Below are positions 35,149 through 43,465 of a stretch of 64,000 bases of DNA, in pieces. This stretch comes from Mesorhizobium koreense (lineage in GTDB: Bacteria; Pseudomonadota; Alphaproteobacteria; Rhizobiales; Rhizobiaceae). A program made the position numbers and the translations under genes. Where the stretch lies: assembly GCF_031656215.1 (NCBI RefSeq), contig NZ_CP134228.1:3491001-3555000 (forward strand), given 5' to 3'. The notes beneath the pieces are model-generated. The model ran no database searches. It was not told the DNA's origin and worked only from the letters and a program-made list of their open reading frames with translations. Numbering within the stretch: position 1 is the stretch's first letter; each line of letters starts with the position of its first letter.

Positions 35149-36341
35149 AGAGCCACCAAGGTCTGCAGTCGCGCGATCTCCGCGTGTCGGGTCGGGATAT
35201 CGTCGCGCGGAGCGGCAAGACGGAGGTCGCGTAGGCGAGCGAGGCTTGCCAGCAGCACATCCAGCTCGGGGCCGCTTGCCGTGATACGCGCACGCTGCTT
35301 GGCCGAAATGCCGACAGACGGCTCCTCGACAAAGCGCTTGACCAGGAGGTTCTGATGTTGCGCGGCAGTCGCGCCAAAGGACTTGATGACCTTGAGATAG
35401 GCTGCTGCGGCCGGACGCAGCCAAGACGCAGACGGATCACGATCGAGCGCTTCGATCAACGCGTCGAGCAGGCTGGGCGCTGCAAGTGCGCCGCCGACCA
35501 GAAGCCGATCGTTAGGGACGAGGTAGGGAGCCTTTTCGGCAAGGACGCCCAAATAGATCTGGTCGTCGTTGCGACAAAGGCCGAGCCTGAGGTCGAGCTC
35601 GTTGACGCCGGCAAAATCGCCTGCATTGGCACCGCGCCAGGTGGCGTCGCCGACCCGATACGTCATGAAGTAGGGGCGGACGCAGAAGTAGAACCGCTCG
35701 ACATCGAGCGAGCGAAAAAGCTCCAGATTGAGGGCGACAACCGATCGCAAGGCGTTGTCCGCCGCAGCGAGAAGATCGAGTGCCGCAGGATGCGACAGCC
35801 CGATCGACGCGACACGCCGTATGTCGTCAGCGGCCCGAATGAATGCGAATTGTGCGCGGGTGTTGAAGTCTGAGAACAGAGCTTCGTCGAGTAGGCTTGT
35901 GAACCGCTTCGGCCTGCCTTCGCACGCGCGATTTGCGAACTGCATGTGGGCAGTCGTCAGTCGAGGCGCGACGCCCAACTGAAGCCCAAGGCGCAACGAC
36001 AAGGTCGATGCCTCTACCAAAGGCGAGCGCGCCTCGCGATCCGGATCGGTGAGGCCATGGCGGCGGCAGGCCGCCATATAGTGGCCGATATTGCCAAGAA
36101 GATCGAATGCCTGATCGAAGTTGGCCGGCAGCGCGCCTTCCCGCAGTATTTCCGTGACTAGCGAGCGTCCTTCGTTGAGAAGTTCACGTTTGACACCCGA
36201 GCCGAGGGAGGCGATCTGGCTGCGGTCCTCCTGCTCGAAATAGAGCGCTTCGAGCTCGGTATTCAAGACGACGAACCGCCCCCGTATCCACCCGTCGAAC
36301 GCTGAAACCGCATCAGGTTGGTTATGGTTGAACCCAGTCAT
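35145..36341 (-). CDS. PrnB family protein (DUF1864), putative heme-dependent aromatic oxygenase
   Basis: 398 residues. The central part (about 210-345) reads like PrnB of pyrrolnitrin biosynthesis: FYFCVRPYFMTYRVGDATWR, then NELDLRLGL, DDQIYL and a proline-rich APYLVPNDR segment. The family is structurally related to tryptophan and indoleamine dioxygenases and is grouped with the heme-dependent aromatic oxygenases. His329 in AAQHQNLLVKRF corresponds by position to the histidine heme ligand of PrnB, a reading made by eye. ATGA overlaps link it to both neighbours. It probably oxidises tryptophan, tyrosine or a derivative; the product might go to the adjacent kynureninase-like enzyme. No halogenase or other pyrrolnitrin gene is present. 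Confidence 0.75.
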   Translation of the reverse strand: MTGFNHNQPDAVSAFDGWIRGRFVVLNTELEALYFEQEDRSQIASLGSGVKRELLNEGRSLVTEILREGALPANFDQAFDLLGNIGHYMAACRRHGLTDPDREARSPLVEASTLSLRLGLQLGVAPRLTTAHMQFANRACEGRPKRFTSLLDEALFSDFNTRAQFAFIRAADDIRRVASIGLSHPAALDLLAAADNALRSVVALNLELFRSLDVERFYFCVRPYFMTYRVGDATWRGANAGDFAGVNELDLRLGLCRNDDQIYLGVLAEKAPYLVPNDRLLVGGALAAPSLLDALIEALDRDPSASWLRPAAAAYLKVIKSFGATAAQHQNLLVKRFVEEPSVGISAKQRARITASGPELDVLLASLARLRDLRLAAPRDDIPTRHAEIARLQTLVAL

Positions 36342-37045
36342 CGGCTCGGAGACCCGATGCGTGTTGCAACGCCGTCCAATATCGCGAGCTCGTGTAGGAT
36401 CGCTGCCGGCCAGGCTTTAACAAGCGAGGCCTTCAGGTCTTCAACGAGGCGGAATGTGGTCTCTGCGGCGCCCTCATGCACAGCCTCGGCGACGATCAAT
36501 GCCTGTCGGGTTTGTGCGCGAACCGCCGACCACCCGCTTTGGCGGTTGGTCCAGCGGCGCGCATGCGCCCGTCGGGCATCATCGGCAAAAATTACTTCGC
36601 CCGGCTCTGGATGCTCGATGTCTCCAGAGAAAGCTTCATACGATTCATCGCCATCGGCATACCGCACGACCATTGCGCCGGTGAGCTTGGCGCCATCGAA
36701 TGCGGCGATTGGAATGGCGAAGGCGAGGGACACCGCGTTGCAAAGATCGACCAGTGGATGAAGCGTTGGTAGCGCGCCTTCCTTCCGGTAGCGCCTGAGC
36801 AGGGCCTCCGAGGCGCAGCGATATTGCGTCGGCTTCAACCCGATGGAGGTAAAAGTGCGACGCCATGCCTGTATCTCAGGAAACTCGCCTTCGCTGGCAA
36901 CGGCCAGCCGCAGGTCGGCAATGCCGGTTAGCGGCGCGATATCGGCGGAAACATCAGCCTCCGCGTTGATGCCTTCGACAAGGAGAGCGCGGGAGGAGAG
37001 TTGGGGAAAGTCGGCGCGAATATCGTCCGCGTAGTCAAATTGCAT
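36338..37045 (-). CDS. Stand-alone B3/B4 (PheRS beta-type tRNA-editing) domain protein
   Basis: 235 residues from ATG 37045; an earlier in-frame start at 37078 is less likely. The central region (about 60-190) has the B3/B4 signature: a run YRCASEALLRRYRKEGALP, then LHPLVDLCNAVSLAFAIPIAAFD, PEPGEVIFADDARRAHARRW and NRQSGWSAV. In PheRS beta this domain hydrolyses tRNA(Phe) mischarged with tyrosine. Free-standing versions are widespread and mostly uncharacterised. It is the first gene of the operon with the PrnB-like and kynureninase-like genes, linked by ATGA. It may remove an aromatic amino-acid analogue from tRNA or hydrolyse another aminoacyl ester; both are inference. Confidence 0.85.
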   Translation of the reverse strand: MQFDYADDIRADFPQLSSRALLVEGINAEADVSADIAPLTGIADLRLAVASEGEFPEIQAWRRTFTSIGLKPTQYRCASEALLRRYRKEGALPTLHPLVDLCNAVSLAFAIPIAAFDGAKLTGAMVVRYADGDESYEAFSGDIEHPEPGEVIFADDARRAHARRWTNRQSGWSAVRAQTRQALIVAEAVHEGAAETTFRLVEDLKASLVKAWPAAILHELAILDGVATRIGSPSR

Positions 37046-37120
37046 GGGATGCCTATGGCTCGATCGTTTTCGAACCATATGCGGCGTACCGATGCACGCC
37101 GTCTTGAACGAAATTGCAGC

Positions 37121-37930
37121 TCAGTTCATAGCCGCCGCATAGATGCCGGGCGACATCCCATAGGTGCGGACAAAAAGCCGGGTCATATGGCTCTGGTCCG
37201 CGAATCCGGAGGCGTGGGCCGCATCGGCAAGGCCGACTCCTTGGGCGATCATCTTTCGCGCCCTCTGAAGTCTGCGCTGGATGAGATAGGCGTGCGGCGT
37301 GAGGCCGGTGGCTTTTGAAAACCCGCGCACGAGCTGAAACTGGCTGATGCCGCCAATCGCGGCCAATTCGTTCAGGGACACAGGTGCCGATGGGTCATCG
37401 TCGATGCGTTCGCGGGCCTGATCTATTGTCGTCGGGGCCCGATGCTGGTTTTCCGTAGCGCGGCGGTCAATGACGCGTGCAAGCAGGAAGAGTAGACTCT
37501 CCTCCCCTTCGATCTCGCTGTCTGCGCCAAACGGCTTCGTCACGGCACGAAATAGCGACACAAAGCACGCGGCGGCTGCGGGATCGCACAGGACGGGGTG
37601 GGACAATTCGAAGCTGCCGCACCTGTCATCCGTCAAAGCGCCGATTGGCCCTGTCAGCACTTCCGGGTCGAAATAGAGCATGCGCCACGCGCGGCCATTC
37701 GCGTCGAGAGGTATGCCGTCGTGAACTTCGCCTGGGTTAACCGAGATGACATCTCCAGCTTGGGCTTCCACGATCCCCCGCCCGCTCAAGGACTTCTGGG
37801 CGCCGCGGGTAATAACGCCGATCCCAAACTGGTCATGTGTGTGTCGACCAAATGCGTAAGTCGTGTCTGCCCAGACCGCGTCCACACCGCTGCGTCGGCA
37901 ACGACTTATCCTGAATTTCCTTTCTGTCAT
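37121..37930 (-). CDS. AraC family transcriptional regulator
   Basis: 269 residues: an N-terminal cupin-like sensing domain (about 20-110, with HTHDQFGIGVITRG and the NPGEVHDG motif) and a C-terminal double helix-turn-helix (about 165-265, with LNELAAIGGISQFQLVRGF and AHASGFADQSHMTRLF). It is on the same strand, 75 bases upstream of the B3/B4-PrnB-kynureninase operon, so it likely controls that operon. AraC proteins of this type respond to small molecules such as amino acids. The 264 bases to the divergent squalene-cyclase-like gene hold no gene. Confidence 0.9.
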   Translation of the reverse strand: MTERKFRISRCRRSGVDAVWADTTYAFGRHTHDQFGIGVITRGAQKSLSGRGIVEAQAGDVISVNPGEVHDGIPLDANGRAWRMLYFDPEVLTGPIGALTDDRCGSFELSHPVLCDPAAAACFVSLFRAVTKPFGADSEIEGEESLLFLLARVIDRRATENQHRAPTTIDQARERIDDDPSAPVSLNELAAIGGISQFQLVRGFSKATGLTPHAYLIQRRLQRARKMIAQGVGLADAAHASGFADQSHMTRLFVRTYGMSPGIYAAAMN

Positions 37931-38194
37931 GGCTCAATACGACATGTGGGGTGAGTTCTCCGAGGTGGCAGTATACTCCAAGGGCATCGGTGGCCGCGAC
38001 AAGCGGGGCGAGACAGCTCTAAGCAACGCGAAAACCGAAGATAGCCTTTGGCGAAAGGTAAGAATAGCGCATCAGCGATGGAGTGAATGCGGCCGATTTC
38101 ACGGCGATCCTGCGCCAGCTTATTTATCTCATATCGCCTGCCGCCCCAGCTCCATGATAGACAGCAGTGTTCGAGCAGATGGATGAAGATAGGC

Positions 38195-39166
38195 ATGTTC
38201 AATTCTACGTTGGAATGGCTGCTCATGTCAGATCCAGCGATTCGGTGGCAAGTGATGCGCGATATGCAGGATGCACCGGAAGCGATTTGGCGTGAAGAAC
38301 GGTCAAAGGTCGAAACCGAAGGCTGGGGCGCGAAACTCTTTTCGTCGCAGGATACTGACGGTCAATGGGCTGGCGGCGCATTCTTCCCCGCAGGCTTTAC
38401 AGAGAAAGACTGGCACAAGGAGGGGCAGCCGTGGACTGCGACTTGCTTTGTTCTCAATCAACTTCGTGAGTTTGGGCTTCCGCCAACGTGCAGTTGCGCG
38501 CGACGAACTGTCGATTTGATCGGTCGCAATTCCCGTTGGGATCATGCCCAAGAACCTTTCTGGGAAGGCGAAACGGAAGAATGCATCAACGGCCGGACTG
38601 TCGCCGACGGTGCCTACTTCGGCGCCGACGTCTCATTGATCGTGACGCGACTGCTGAGTGATCAACAAGGAGACGGCGGGTGGAACTGTGAGCGCGCTAA
38701 CGGTTCTCAAGTCTCGTCTTTCGACACGACAATCAACGTTCTGGAAGGTCTGCTGGAATACGAGCGGCGCGTCGGCTCGACACCCGAAATCCGAACAGCA
38801 CGGCAAAACGGAGAGGAATATCTGCTGCGCCGTAGCCTGTTTCGACGACTGAGCACAGGTGAGATAGCCGACGAACGATTTCTTCGACTAACCCACCCCA
38901 ACCGCTGGCGCTACGACGTGCTGCGGGCGCTTGACTATTTCCGTGACGTTTCGCTGTTCACCCAGGCTGATCCCGATCCTAGGCTAGCCGAAGCAATTGA
39001 TCACATACGTTCAAAGCAATCGGCTGAGGGCCGCTGGGTGTTGGACTGGTCCGCACCGGGGCGAACCTGGTTCGAGACCGACGAAGGTGTTGGAAAACCG
39101 TCGCGATGGCTGACCTTGCGAGCTCTGCGCGTCCTTAGATGGTGGGATGCCAAAGCAAAACGATAG
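38195..39166 (+). CDS. Squalene/hopene-cyclase-fold (alpha/alpha barrel) protein, function unknown
   Basis: 323 residues from ATG 38195; other in-frame ATGs at 38087, 38183 and 38222 leave the start uncertain. The protein contains repeated QW-like motifs, DTDGQWAGG, QQGDGGWNCE and SAEGRWVLDW, and alternating helical segments, as in prenyltransferase/squalene-cyclase barrels. It is half the length of a real squalene-hopene cyclase (about 650), and the DxDD catalytic motif is not seen, so cyclase activity is unlikely. Proteins of this type are commonly annotated as hypothetical squalene cyclases. No terpenoid gene is nearby. It is divergent from the AraC gene. Function unknown. Confidence 0.7.
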   Translation: MFNSTLEWLLMSDPAIRWQVMRDMQDAPEAIWREERSKVETEGWGAKLFSSQDTDGQWAGGAFFPAGFTEKDWHKEGQPWTATCFVLNQLREFGLPPTCSCARRTVDLIGRNSRWDHAQEPFWEGETEECINGRTVADGAYFGADVSLIVTRLLSDQQGDGGWNCERANGSQVSSFDTTINVLEGLLEYERRVGSTPEIRTARQNGEEYLLRRSLFRRLSTGEIADERFLRLTHPNRWRYDVLRALDYFRDVSLFTQADPDPRLAEAIDHIRSKQSAEGRWVLDWSAPGRTWFETDEGVGKPSRWLTLRALRVLRWWDAKAKR

Positions 39167-39326
39167 GTGCAGCCGATGTGGACATGATCGATCGGCCGGT
39201 ACAGGCTCGGGCCGACACGGTGCGTCATTCGGCACATCTATCTTGCTGGTTTCGGGGCCGGCCGAAAGTGATTGCGTTAAATGACCTCAAGGCGCACGCG
39301 TTATGGTGGATTGACGGCAGGGAGGA

Positions 39327-40067
39327 TCACCGCTTGAGGTTCGATCCGAGTGCTGGGTCAGGGTCGATCTTGAGCTGTCCCCCATATTCTCCCATCCACC
39401 GAATGAAGGTCTCGAATATTCGTGCCGCCTCACCGCGACCGGACGTGACATGCGCGTCCGCCGCCCTCTGAAAGCGGGCTGCGAGTTCGTCAACGACTTG
39501 CGATACCTGGGCCTGCTCTGCCCAACCGTAATTGGCGCAAAAGAGCCATAGCTTGCGTGATTGTTCCTGGACGGGCACACCAGTGCAGATATCCGCGCAG
39601 CACCATGCTGCATGTGCAAAATCGACTAGTCGTGAACCGGGTCTCGCTTCGTCCCAATCAATAATGCCAACGGCCTTGGGGCCAGCGAACACAATGTTGT
39701 GCGGGCCGAGATCGGTGTGCATGACGATTTCCTGATCTCGTGCCAACGGCGTTCCAGCCGTGGCGTCGTGGAATTGTCGGATGAGGGCGGCCGCGCTCCG
39801 CAGCCTCGCGTTGGAGAGTCCTGCGGGCGTTCGATTGATTACGCGGCCTGGTATATAACTAAGCATTTGTCGGCCTTCCGCATCGATGCCAAGAGGGCGC
39901 GGTGCGATCGCCTGGCCAGTGGCCTCGAGATGGCGCAACAGGCGATGCACATCAGCAGTGCGATCGGTGCACGGCCGCCGGACGGTGTGCCCGATCCGAA
40001 CCACGTCTTTAGTCTGCATTCCCCGCATCGGGAATTCGTTCCTATCTGCCTTCACTCTGTTGATCAT
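39327..40067 (-). CDS. Aminoglycoside phosphotransferase (APH) family kinase-like protein
   Basis: 246 residues; ATG at 40067, with in-frame ATGs at 40028 and 40019 as alternatives. The kinase-like core has the catalytic loop HTDLGPHNIVF (HxDxxxxN), followed by GIIDWDEARPGSRLVDFAHAAW, in which the metal-binding Asp and the substrate-lobe residues are kept. The N-terminal lobe is short and lacks a clear P-loop. Members phosphorylate antibiotics, choline, homoserine or other small alcohols. It stands alone between unrelated genes, so no substrate can be suggested. Confidence 0.8.
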   Translation of the reverse strand: MINRVKADRNEFPMRGMQTKDVVRIGHTVRRPCTDRTADVHRLLRHLEATGQAIAPRPLGIDAEGRQMLSYIPGRVINRTPAGLSNARLRSAAALIRQFHDATAGTPLARDQEIVMHTDLGPHNIVFAGPKAVGIIDWDEARPGSRLVDFAHAAWCCADICTGVPVQEQSRKLWLFCANYGWAEQAQVSQVVDELAARFQRAADAHVTSGRGEAARIFETFIRWMGEYGGQLKIDPDPALGSNLKR

Positions 40068-40602
40068 CCGGCGTTTCAGCTTCGGCCTGCAGCGAATTTG
40101 TCTCGGGGCGGTGAGCGGCGCTTTGTGGGCCCGCTCACCGGACGAAGATAAGCGGGATCGACGCGCCCGTCCTGCTGAACCGTCAACTCGACATGTTCGG
40201 GCGCGAACTGCTGGCCGTGCCGGCTCGAACCCTCATCTGGGACTGCGCTGAGACACAACCTCGGATTGTCATGGAATCGATGCTGTGATGTCGGCTGAGC
40301 TAAGAACCGAACGGGCGATGAGGCGTTCTTCGCTCAAGCGCCTTGAATGAACCCCTTCCTTCTTTCGTTGCTCATCCCTGCCGACGTTCATTCCGACCCA
40401 TTTGCCGCCACAGGTATCCGACTCTACGACGGTTCTTGGTAACGACTTCAATACGCACGTAAAACGGTGCATCTCGTCTGATGAACGAGCGTGAGTGGCC
40501 ATTCGACTGGTGGCTCGAATCTGGCAAGCCTCCGTTCGTAATGCACCGCCGCAACAGGGAGGCCCTGGCTGGTGCTTTGCCGTCAAGCAAACGGAGTCGT
40601 TC
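40068..40602. other. Gap with remnants, including a 38-base copy of a DUF2200 gene segment
   Basis: A 535-base stretch without a supported gene. Bases 40318-40355 match 57072-57109, inside the DUF2200 gene, at 35 of 38 positions. In the corresponding frame they read DEAFFAQAP, then a stop where the intact gene has Arg, then MNP. Flanking bases do not match, so only a short fragment is left. A minus-strand frame at 40076-40258 is open but has no family match. The region looks like decayed or recombined DNA. Confidence 0.45.
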
Positions 40603-40827
40603 ATGAATACTGGCAAGTTCCTAACCCCCGAGGAAGTGGCAGATCGCTACCGTGGGGCAATCACTGTCGGCACGCTCCGGAACTGGCGCTCGATGAGAGT
40701 GGGACCAGCCTTCGTGAAGATCGGAAAAGCAATGCTCTACCCGATCACCGACCTCGACGCGTGGGATGAACTGAATCGGGTAAATTGTCGTGCTTCAACA
40801 CGACTCCCTAGCTTGGCTGATCCATGA
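40603..40827 (+). CDS. AlpA/excisionase-type helix-turn-helix protein
   Basis: 74 residues from ATG 40603; the frame is open further upstream without similarity. The sequence KFLTPEEVADRYRGAITVGTLRNWRSMRVGPAFVKIGKAMLYPITDLDAW (region 4-55) has the MerR-like winged HTH of the HTH_17 family found in AlpA regulators and phage or plasmid excisionases: an L-T-P-x-E-[VA]-A start, a central x-T-L-x-N-W-R and a Y-x-x-x-D-L-x-A-W end. No integrase is adjacent. Such proteins usually belong to mobile elements, so it may be the relic of one. Confidence 0.8.
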   Translation: MNTGKFLTPEEVADRYRGAITVGTLRNWRSMRVGPAFVKIGKAMLYPITDLDAWDELNRVNCRASTRLPSLADP

Positions 40828-40986
40828 TCCCCAGGTCAAGCTTGCACCCTACCCCGACTGTCGACGCCAGTTGCCAGGAAATGCAAACATGATCTTTCAG
40901 GGTCCAATCCGTGATGTCGGAAAATTCGGGGCGATATCAATCGATTGTGAAATCACTAAATGACTCACACGGGTTCTGTCCGTCAA

Positions 40987-41709
40987 CTACTCGCTCGCCT
41001 CCACTAGCTCACGCGCATATTCATGACGTATGTCTCGCTCGCGTAGCTGCCGCTGCGTAAGAACCTCCATAAGCGCAGCATTGCGCATTACCGCCAATCT
41101 GTCGCACATATAGGAAATGACGGCGAGATCGTGACTGACGATCAGGAAAGTCAGATTAAATTCCTGGCGGAGCCTATTTAGAAGATTGAGAATTTCCGCC
41201 TGGACGGAAACGTCGAGGGCGGAGGTGGGCTCATCCAGCAGGAGGATCTTTGGCTTCAGGGCTAGCGCCCTCGCAATGGCGACTCGTTGCCGCTGACCGC
41301 CCGAAAGCTCGTGGGGGAATCGCGAGCGGAATTCGCCACCCAGTCCGACTAGGGAGAGCAGTTCGCCGGCACGCGAAACTGCATCCTTTTGACCGTTGAT
41401 CTTCAACGGTTCGGCAATTGCCTGGCCGACGGCGAAACGGGGATGCAGAGATGCGTAAGGATCCTGGAAGACCATTTGAACGTGGCGGCCGAAATCTCGG
41501 CCAGACGTTGTCCTCACGTTCATCCCGTCAATCTCAATCGCCCCGTTCCAACCTCGGTTCAATCCCGCCATGCAGCGCAGCACGGTCGACTTGCCCGAAC
41601 CGGATTCGCCAATGAGGCCGAAGCTTTCGCCGGGCGCAACCGAAAAACTGACGTCGCGCACAGCAGCGACACCGCCAAACGACACATTCAGGTTTCGAAC
41701 GTCGATCAA
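40987..41709 (-). CDS. Peptide/nickel-family ABC transporter ATP-binding protein (DppF-like)
   Basis: 240 residues, apparently starting at a TTG (41709) with GGAG nearby. Walker A is GLIGESGSGKST, the signature LSGGQRQRVAIARAL, Walker B KILLLDEPTSALD and the switch His in LIVSHDL. The C-terminal oligopeptide-type extension of about 80 residues is missing, as in NikE-type ATPases. It is the last gene of the first importer operon and follows the DppD-like gene by 14 bases. Together the two ATPases drive the importer of 42563-44505. Confidence 0.9.
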   Translation of the reverse strand: MIDVRNLNVSFGGVAAVRDVSFSVAPGESFGLIGESGSGKSTVLRCMAGLNRGWNGAIEIDGMNVRTTSGRDFGRHVQMVFQDPYASLHPRFAVGQAIAEPLKINGQKDAVSRAGELLSLVGLGGEFRSRFPHELSGGQRQRVAIARALALKPKILLLDEPTSALDVSVQAEILNLLNRLRQEFNLTFLIVSHDLAVISYMCDRLAVMRNAALMEVLTQRQLRERDIRHEYARELVEASE

Positions 41710-41723
41710 GACGGGAGCTCCGG

Positions 41724-42566
41724 CTACGCCCAGCTCGCCTGTCGCTGCAGAACGGGCAGCGGCTCAAGCGGGCCGTCAATGGAGGGAAGGCAGGCGAGCA
41801 GCCCCTGCGTGTATGGATGCGTCGCCGCTTGCAACCGATCGGCACGCAGCGATTCAACGACGCGTCCGGCATACATCACCAGCACGCGATCGCAGAAGCG
41901 GCTGACCAGCTTCAGATCATGACTGATGAAAATCAGGCCCATGCCGCGCCGCTCGACCAGTTCGGTCATGATCGAAAGCACCTGGTTGCGCACGGTCACG
42001 TCCAATGCGGAGGTCGGTTCATCGGCAACCAGGAGGTCCGGTTCGCGCGCCATCATCATGGCGATCATGACACGCTGCCCCATGCCGCCTGAAACCTGAT
42101 GCGGATAGAGGTCGAGAACGCGCTCCGGCTCGCGGATATGCACCGTCTCCAGCATGTGCAGCGCCCGACGCCGGCATTCATCGCTGGACATCGTGCGATT
42201 TCCGATGCGGATCGCTTCGACGATCTGCGAGCCCACCCGAATGACCGGGTTGAGCGAGAATTTCGGATCCTGCAGGATCATGCTCATGCGCCCGCCTCGC
42301 AATCGGCGCCTAAGCTGAGCGGATGCCGTCCGAAGATCGATGCCGTCGAAGCGAAGCTTTTTTGCCTGCACACGAGCATGCGACGGCAGGACACCCATCA
42401 ACGCCCGGGCCGACAGACTTTTTCCGGATCCGGACTCACCGACAATGCCGAGTTTCTCGCGGCCCAGCGAATACGACACGCCCTTGACCACTTCGGTCCA
42501 TTCGCCGTCCTCGCGTGGAAAGGCGATGCGCAGATCCTCGATCTCGACAAGTGGCCCATCGCTCAT
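41724..42566 (-). CDS. Peptide/nickel-family ABC transporter ATP-binding protein (DppD-like)
   Basis: 280 residues from ATG 42566, overlapping the permease stop by ATGA. Walker A GIVGESGSGKS, Q-loop MILQDPKFSLNP, signature VSGGMGQRVMIAMMMA (slightly different from the usual LSGGMRQR) and Walker B LLVADEPTSALDVT are present. The C-terminus has the THPYTQGLL motif found after the nucleotide-binding domain of OppD/DppD. The longer upstream frame overlaps the permease gene and is not family-like. It pairs with the following ATPase. Confidence 0.9.
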   Translation of the reverse strand: MSDGPLVEIEDLRIAFPREDGEWTEVVKGVSYSLGREKLGIVGESGSGKSLSARALMGVLPSHARVQAKKLRFDGIDLRTASAQLRRRLRGGRMSMILQDPKFSLNPVIRVGSQIVEAIRIGNRTMSSDECRRRALHMLETVHIREPERVLDLYPHQVSGGMGQRVMIAMMMAREPDLLVADEPTSALDVTVRNQVLSIMTELVERRGMGLIFISHDLKLVSRFCDRVLVMYAGRVVESLRADRLQAATHPYTQGLLACLPSIDGPLEPLPVLQRQASWA

Positions 42567-43465
42567 TGCCGTTGCCTCAAATGTGGGTCCAGGAGGTCGC
42601 GCATCGCATCTCCAAGAAGGTTGAAGCCGAGGCATACCAGGAAAATCGCGACGCCAGGCATGGTCGCAACCCACCATTGGTCGAAAATGTACTTGCGTCC
42701 GGTCGAGATCATGGCACCCCATTCGGGCAGCGGAGGCTGGGCGCCCAGTCCGATGAAGCCCAGGCCGGCGGCGATCAGAATGACGCCTGCCATGTCAAGC
42801 GTCGTGCGCACGATCACCGACGACAGGCACATCGGCATGATGTGGCGGGTGACGATGTAGAATTGCGATGCGCCGGCGAGGCGTGCGGCGTTGACATAGT
42901 CAGCCCCGCGAACTGCCATCGCCTCCGCACGGGCCATCCGGGCATAGGGAGGCCATGCACAGAGCGAAATCGCCAGCACCGCATTGAAGATGCCAGGCCC
43001 GAGAGCTGCCACGAAGGCGAGCGCAAGGAGCAGCTTCGGCACTGCCAGGAACACATCGGTGATACGCATGAAGACGCTATCCACAACCCCGCCCAAGGTT
43101 CCCGCCACGGCACCGATGACGAGGCCGACCGGCGCGGCCGTCACCACCACCTGCAAAACAATCAGCAGCGTAAGCCGCGAGCCGTAGAGGATGCGCGTGA
43201 GAATATCGCGTCCGAGTTCGTCGGCGCCGAGCCAATATTCGGCGCCTGGAGGGGACAGGCGCTTGGCGAGGTTGGGCAGATAGGGATCGTGCGTGGCGAG
43301 CAGCGGCGCGAAAACGGCCGAGAGCACCAACAGCAGGATTATCGTAAATCCCGCCATGCCCAACCGGTTGCGCCGGAAGCGTCGCGCGAAGCGCACGGCC
43401 TGAGCCAGCTTCGCAGCACGGATCTGCCGGTTCACGCTGGTCCCATTCTCGATGGCCAAAGTCAC
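42563..43465 (-). CDS. Peptide/nickel-family ABC transporter permease (DppC-like)
   Basis: 300 residues with about six membrane segments. An N-terminal soluble stretch and first helix (RLGMAGFTIILLLVLSAVFAPLLA) precede the HDPYLPNL/LGADELGRDILTRILYG motif that marks DppC/OppC permeases. The EAA loop is NAARLAGASQFYIVTRHIMP. It overlaps the DppB-like stop and the DppD-like start, both by four bases. Confidence 0.92.
   Translation of the reverse strand: MTLAIENGTSVNRQIRAAKLAQAVRFARRFRRNRLGMAGFTIILLLVLSAVFAPLLATHDPYLPNLAKRLSPPGAEYWLGADELGRDILTRILYGSRLTLLIVLQVVVTAAPVGLVIGAVAGTLGGVVDSVFMRITDVFLAVPKLLLALAFVAALGPGIFNAVLAISLCAWPPYARMARAEAMAVRGADYVNAARLAGASQFYIVTRHIMPMCLSSVIVRTTLDMAGVILIAAGLGFIGLGAQPPLPEWGAMISTGRKYIFDQWWVATMPGVAIFLVCLGFNLLGDAMRDLLDPHLRQRQ

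Noticed and set aside
34033-35424. Extended kynureninase-like protein
   Set aside because: The extra 92 residues overlap the PrnB-like gene in another frame; ATG 35148 with ATGA overlap fits better.
34033-36341. Pyrrolnitrin biosynthesis cluster
   Set aside because: Only a PrnB-family member is present; the halogenases PrnA and PrnC and the oxygenase PrnD are absent.
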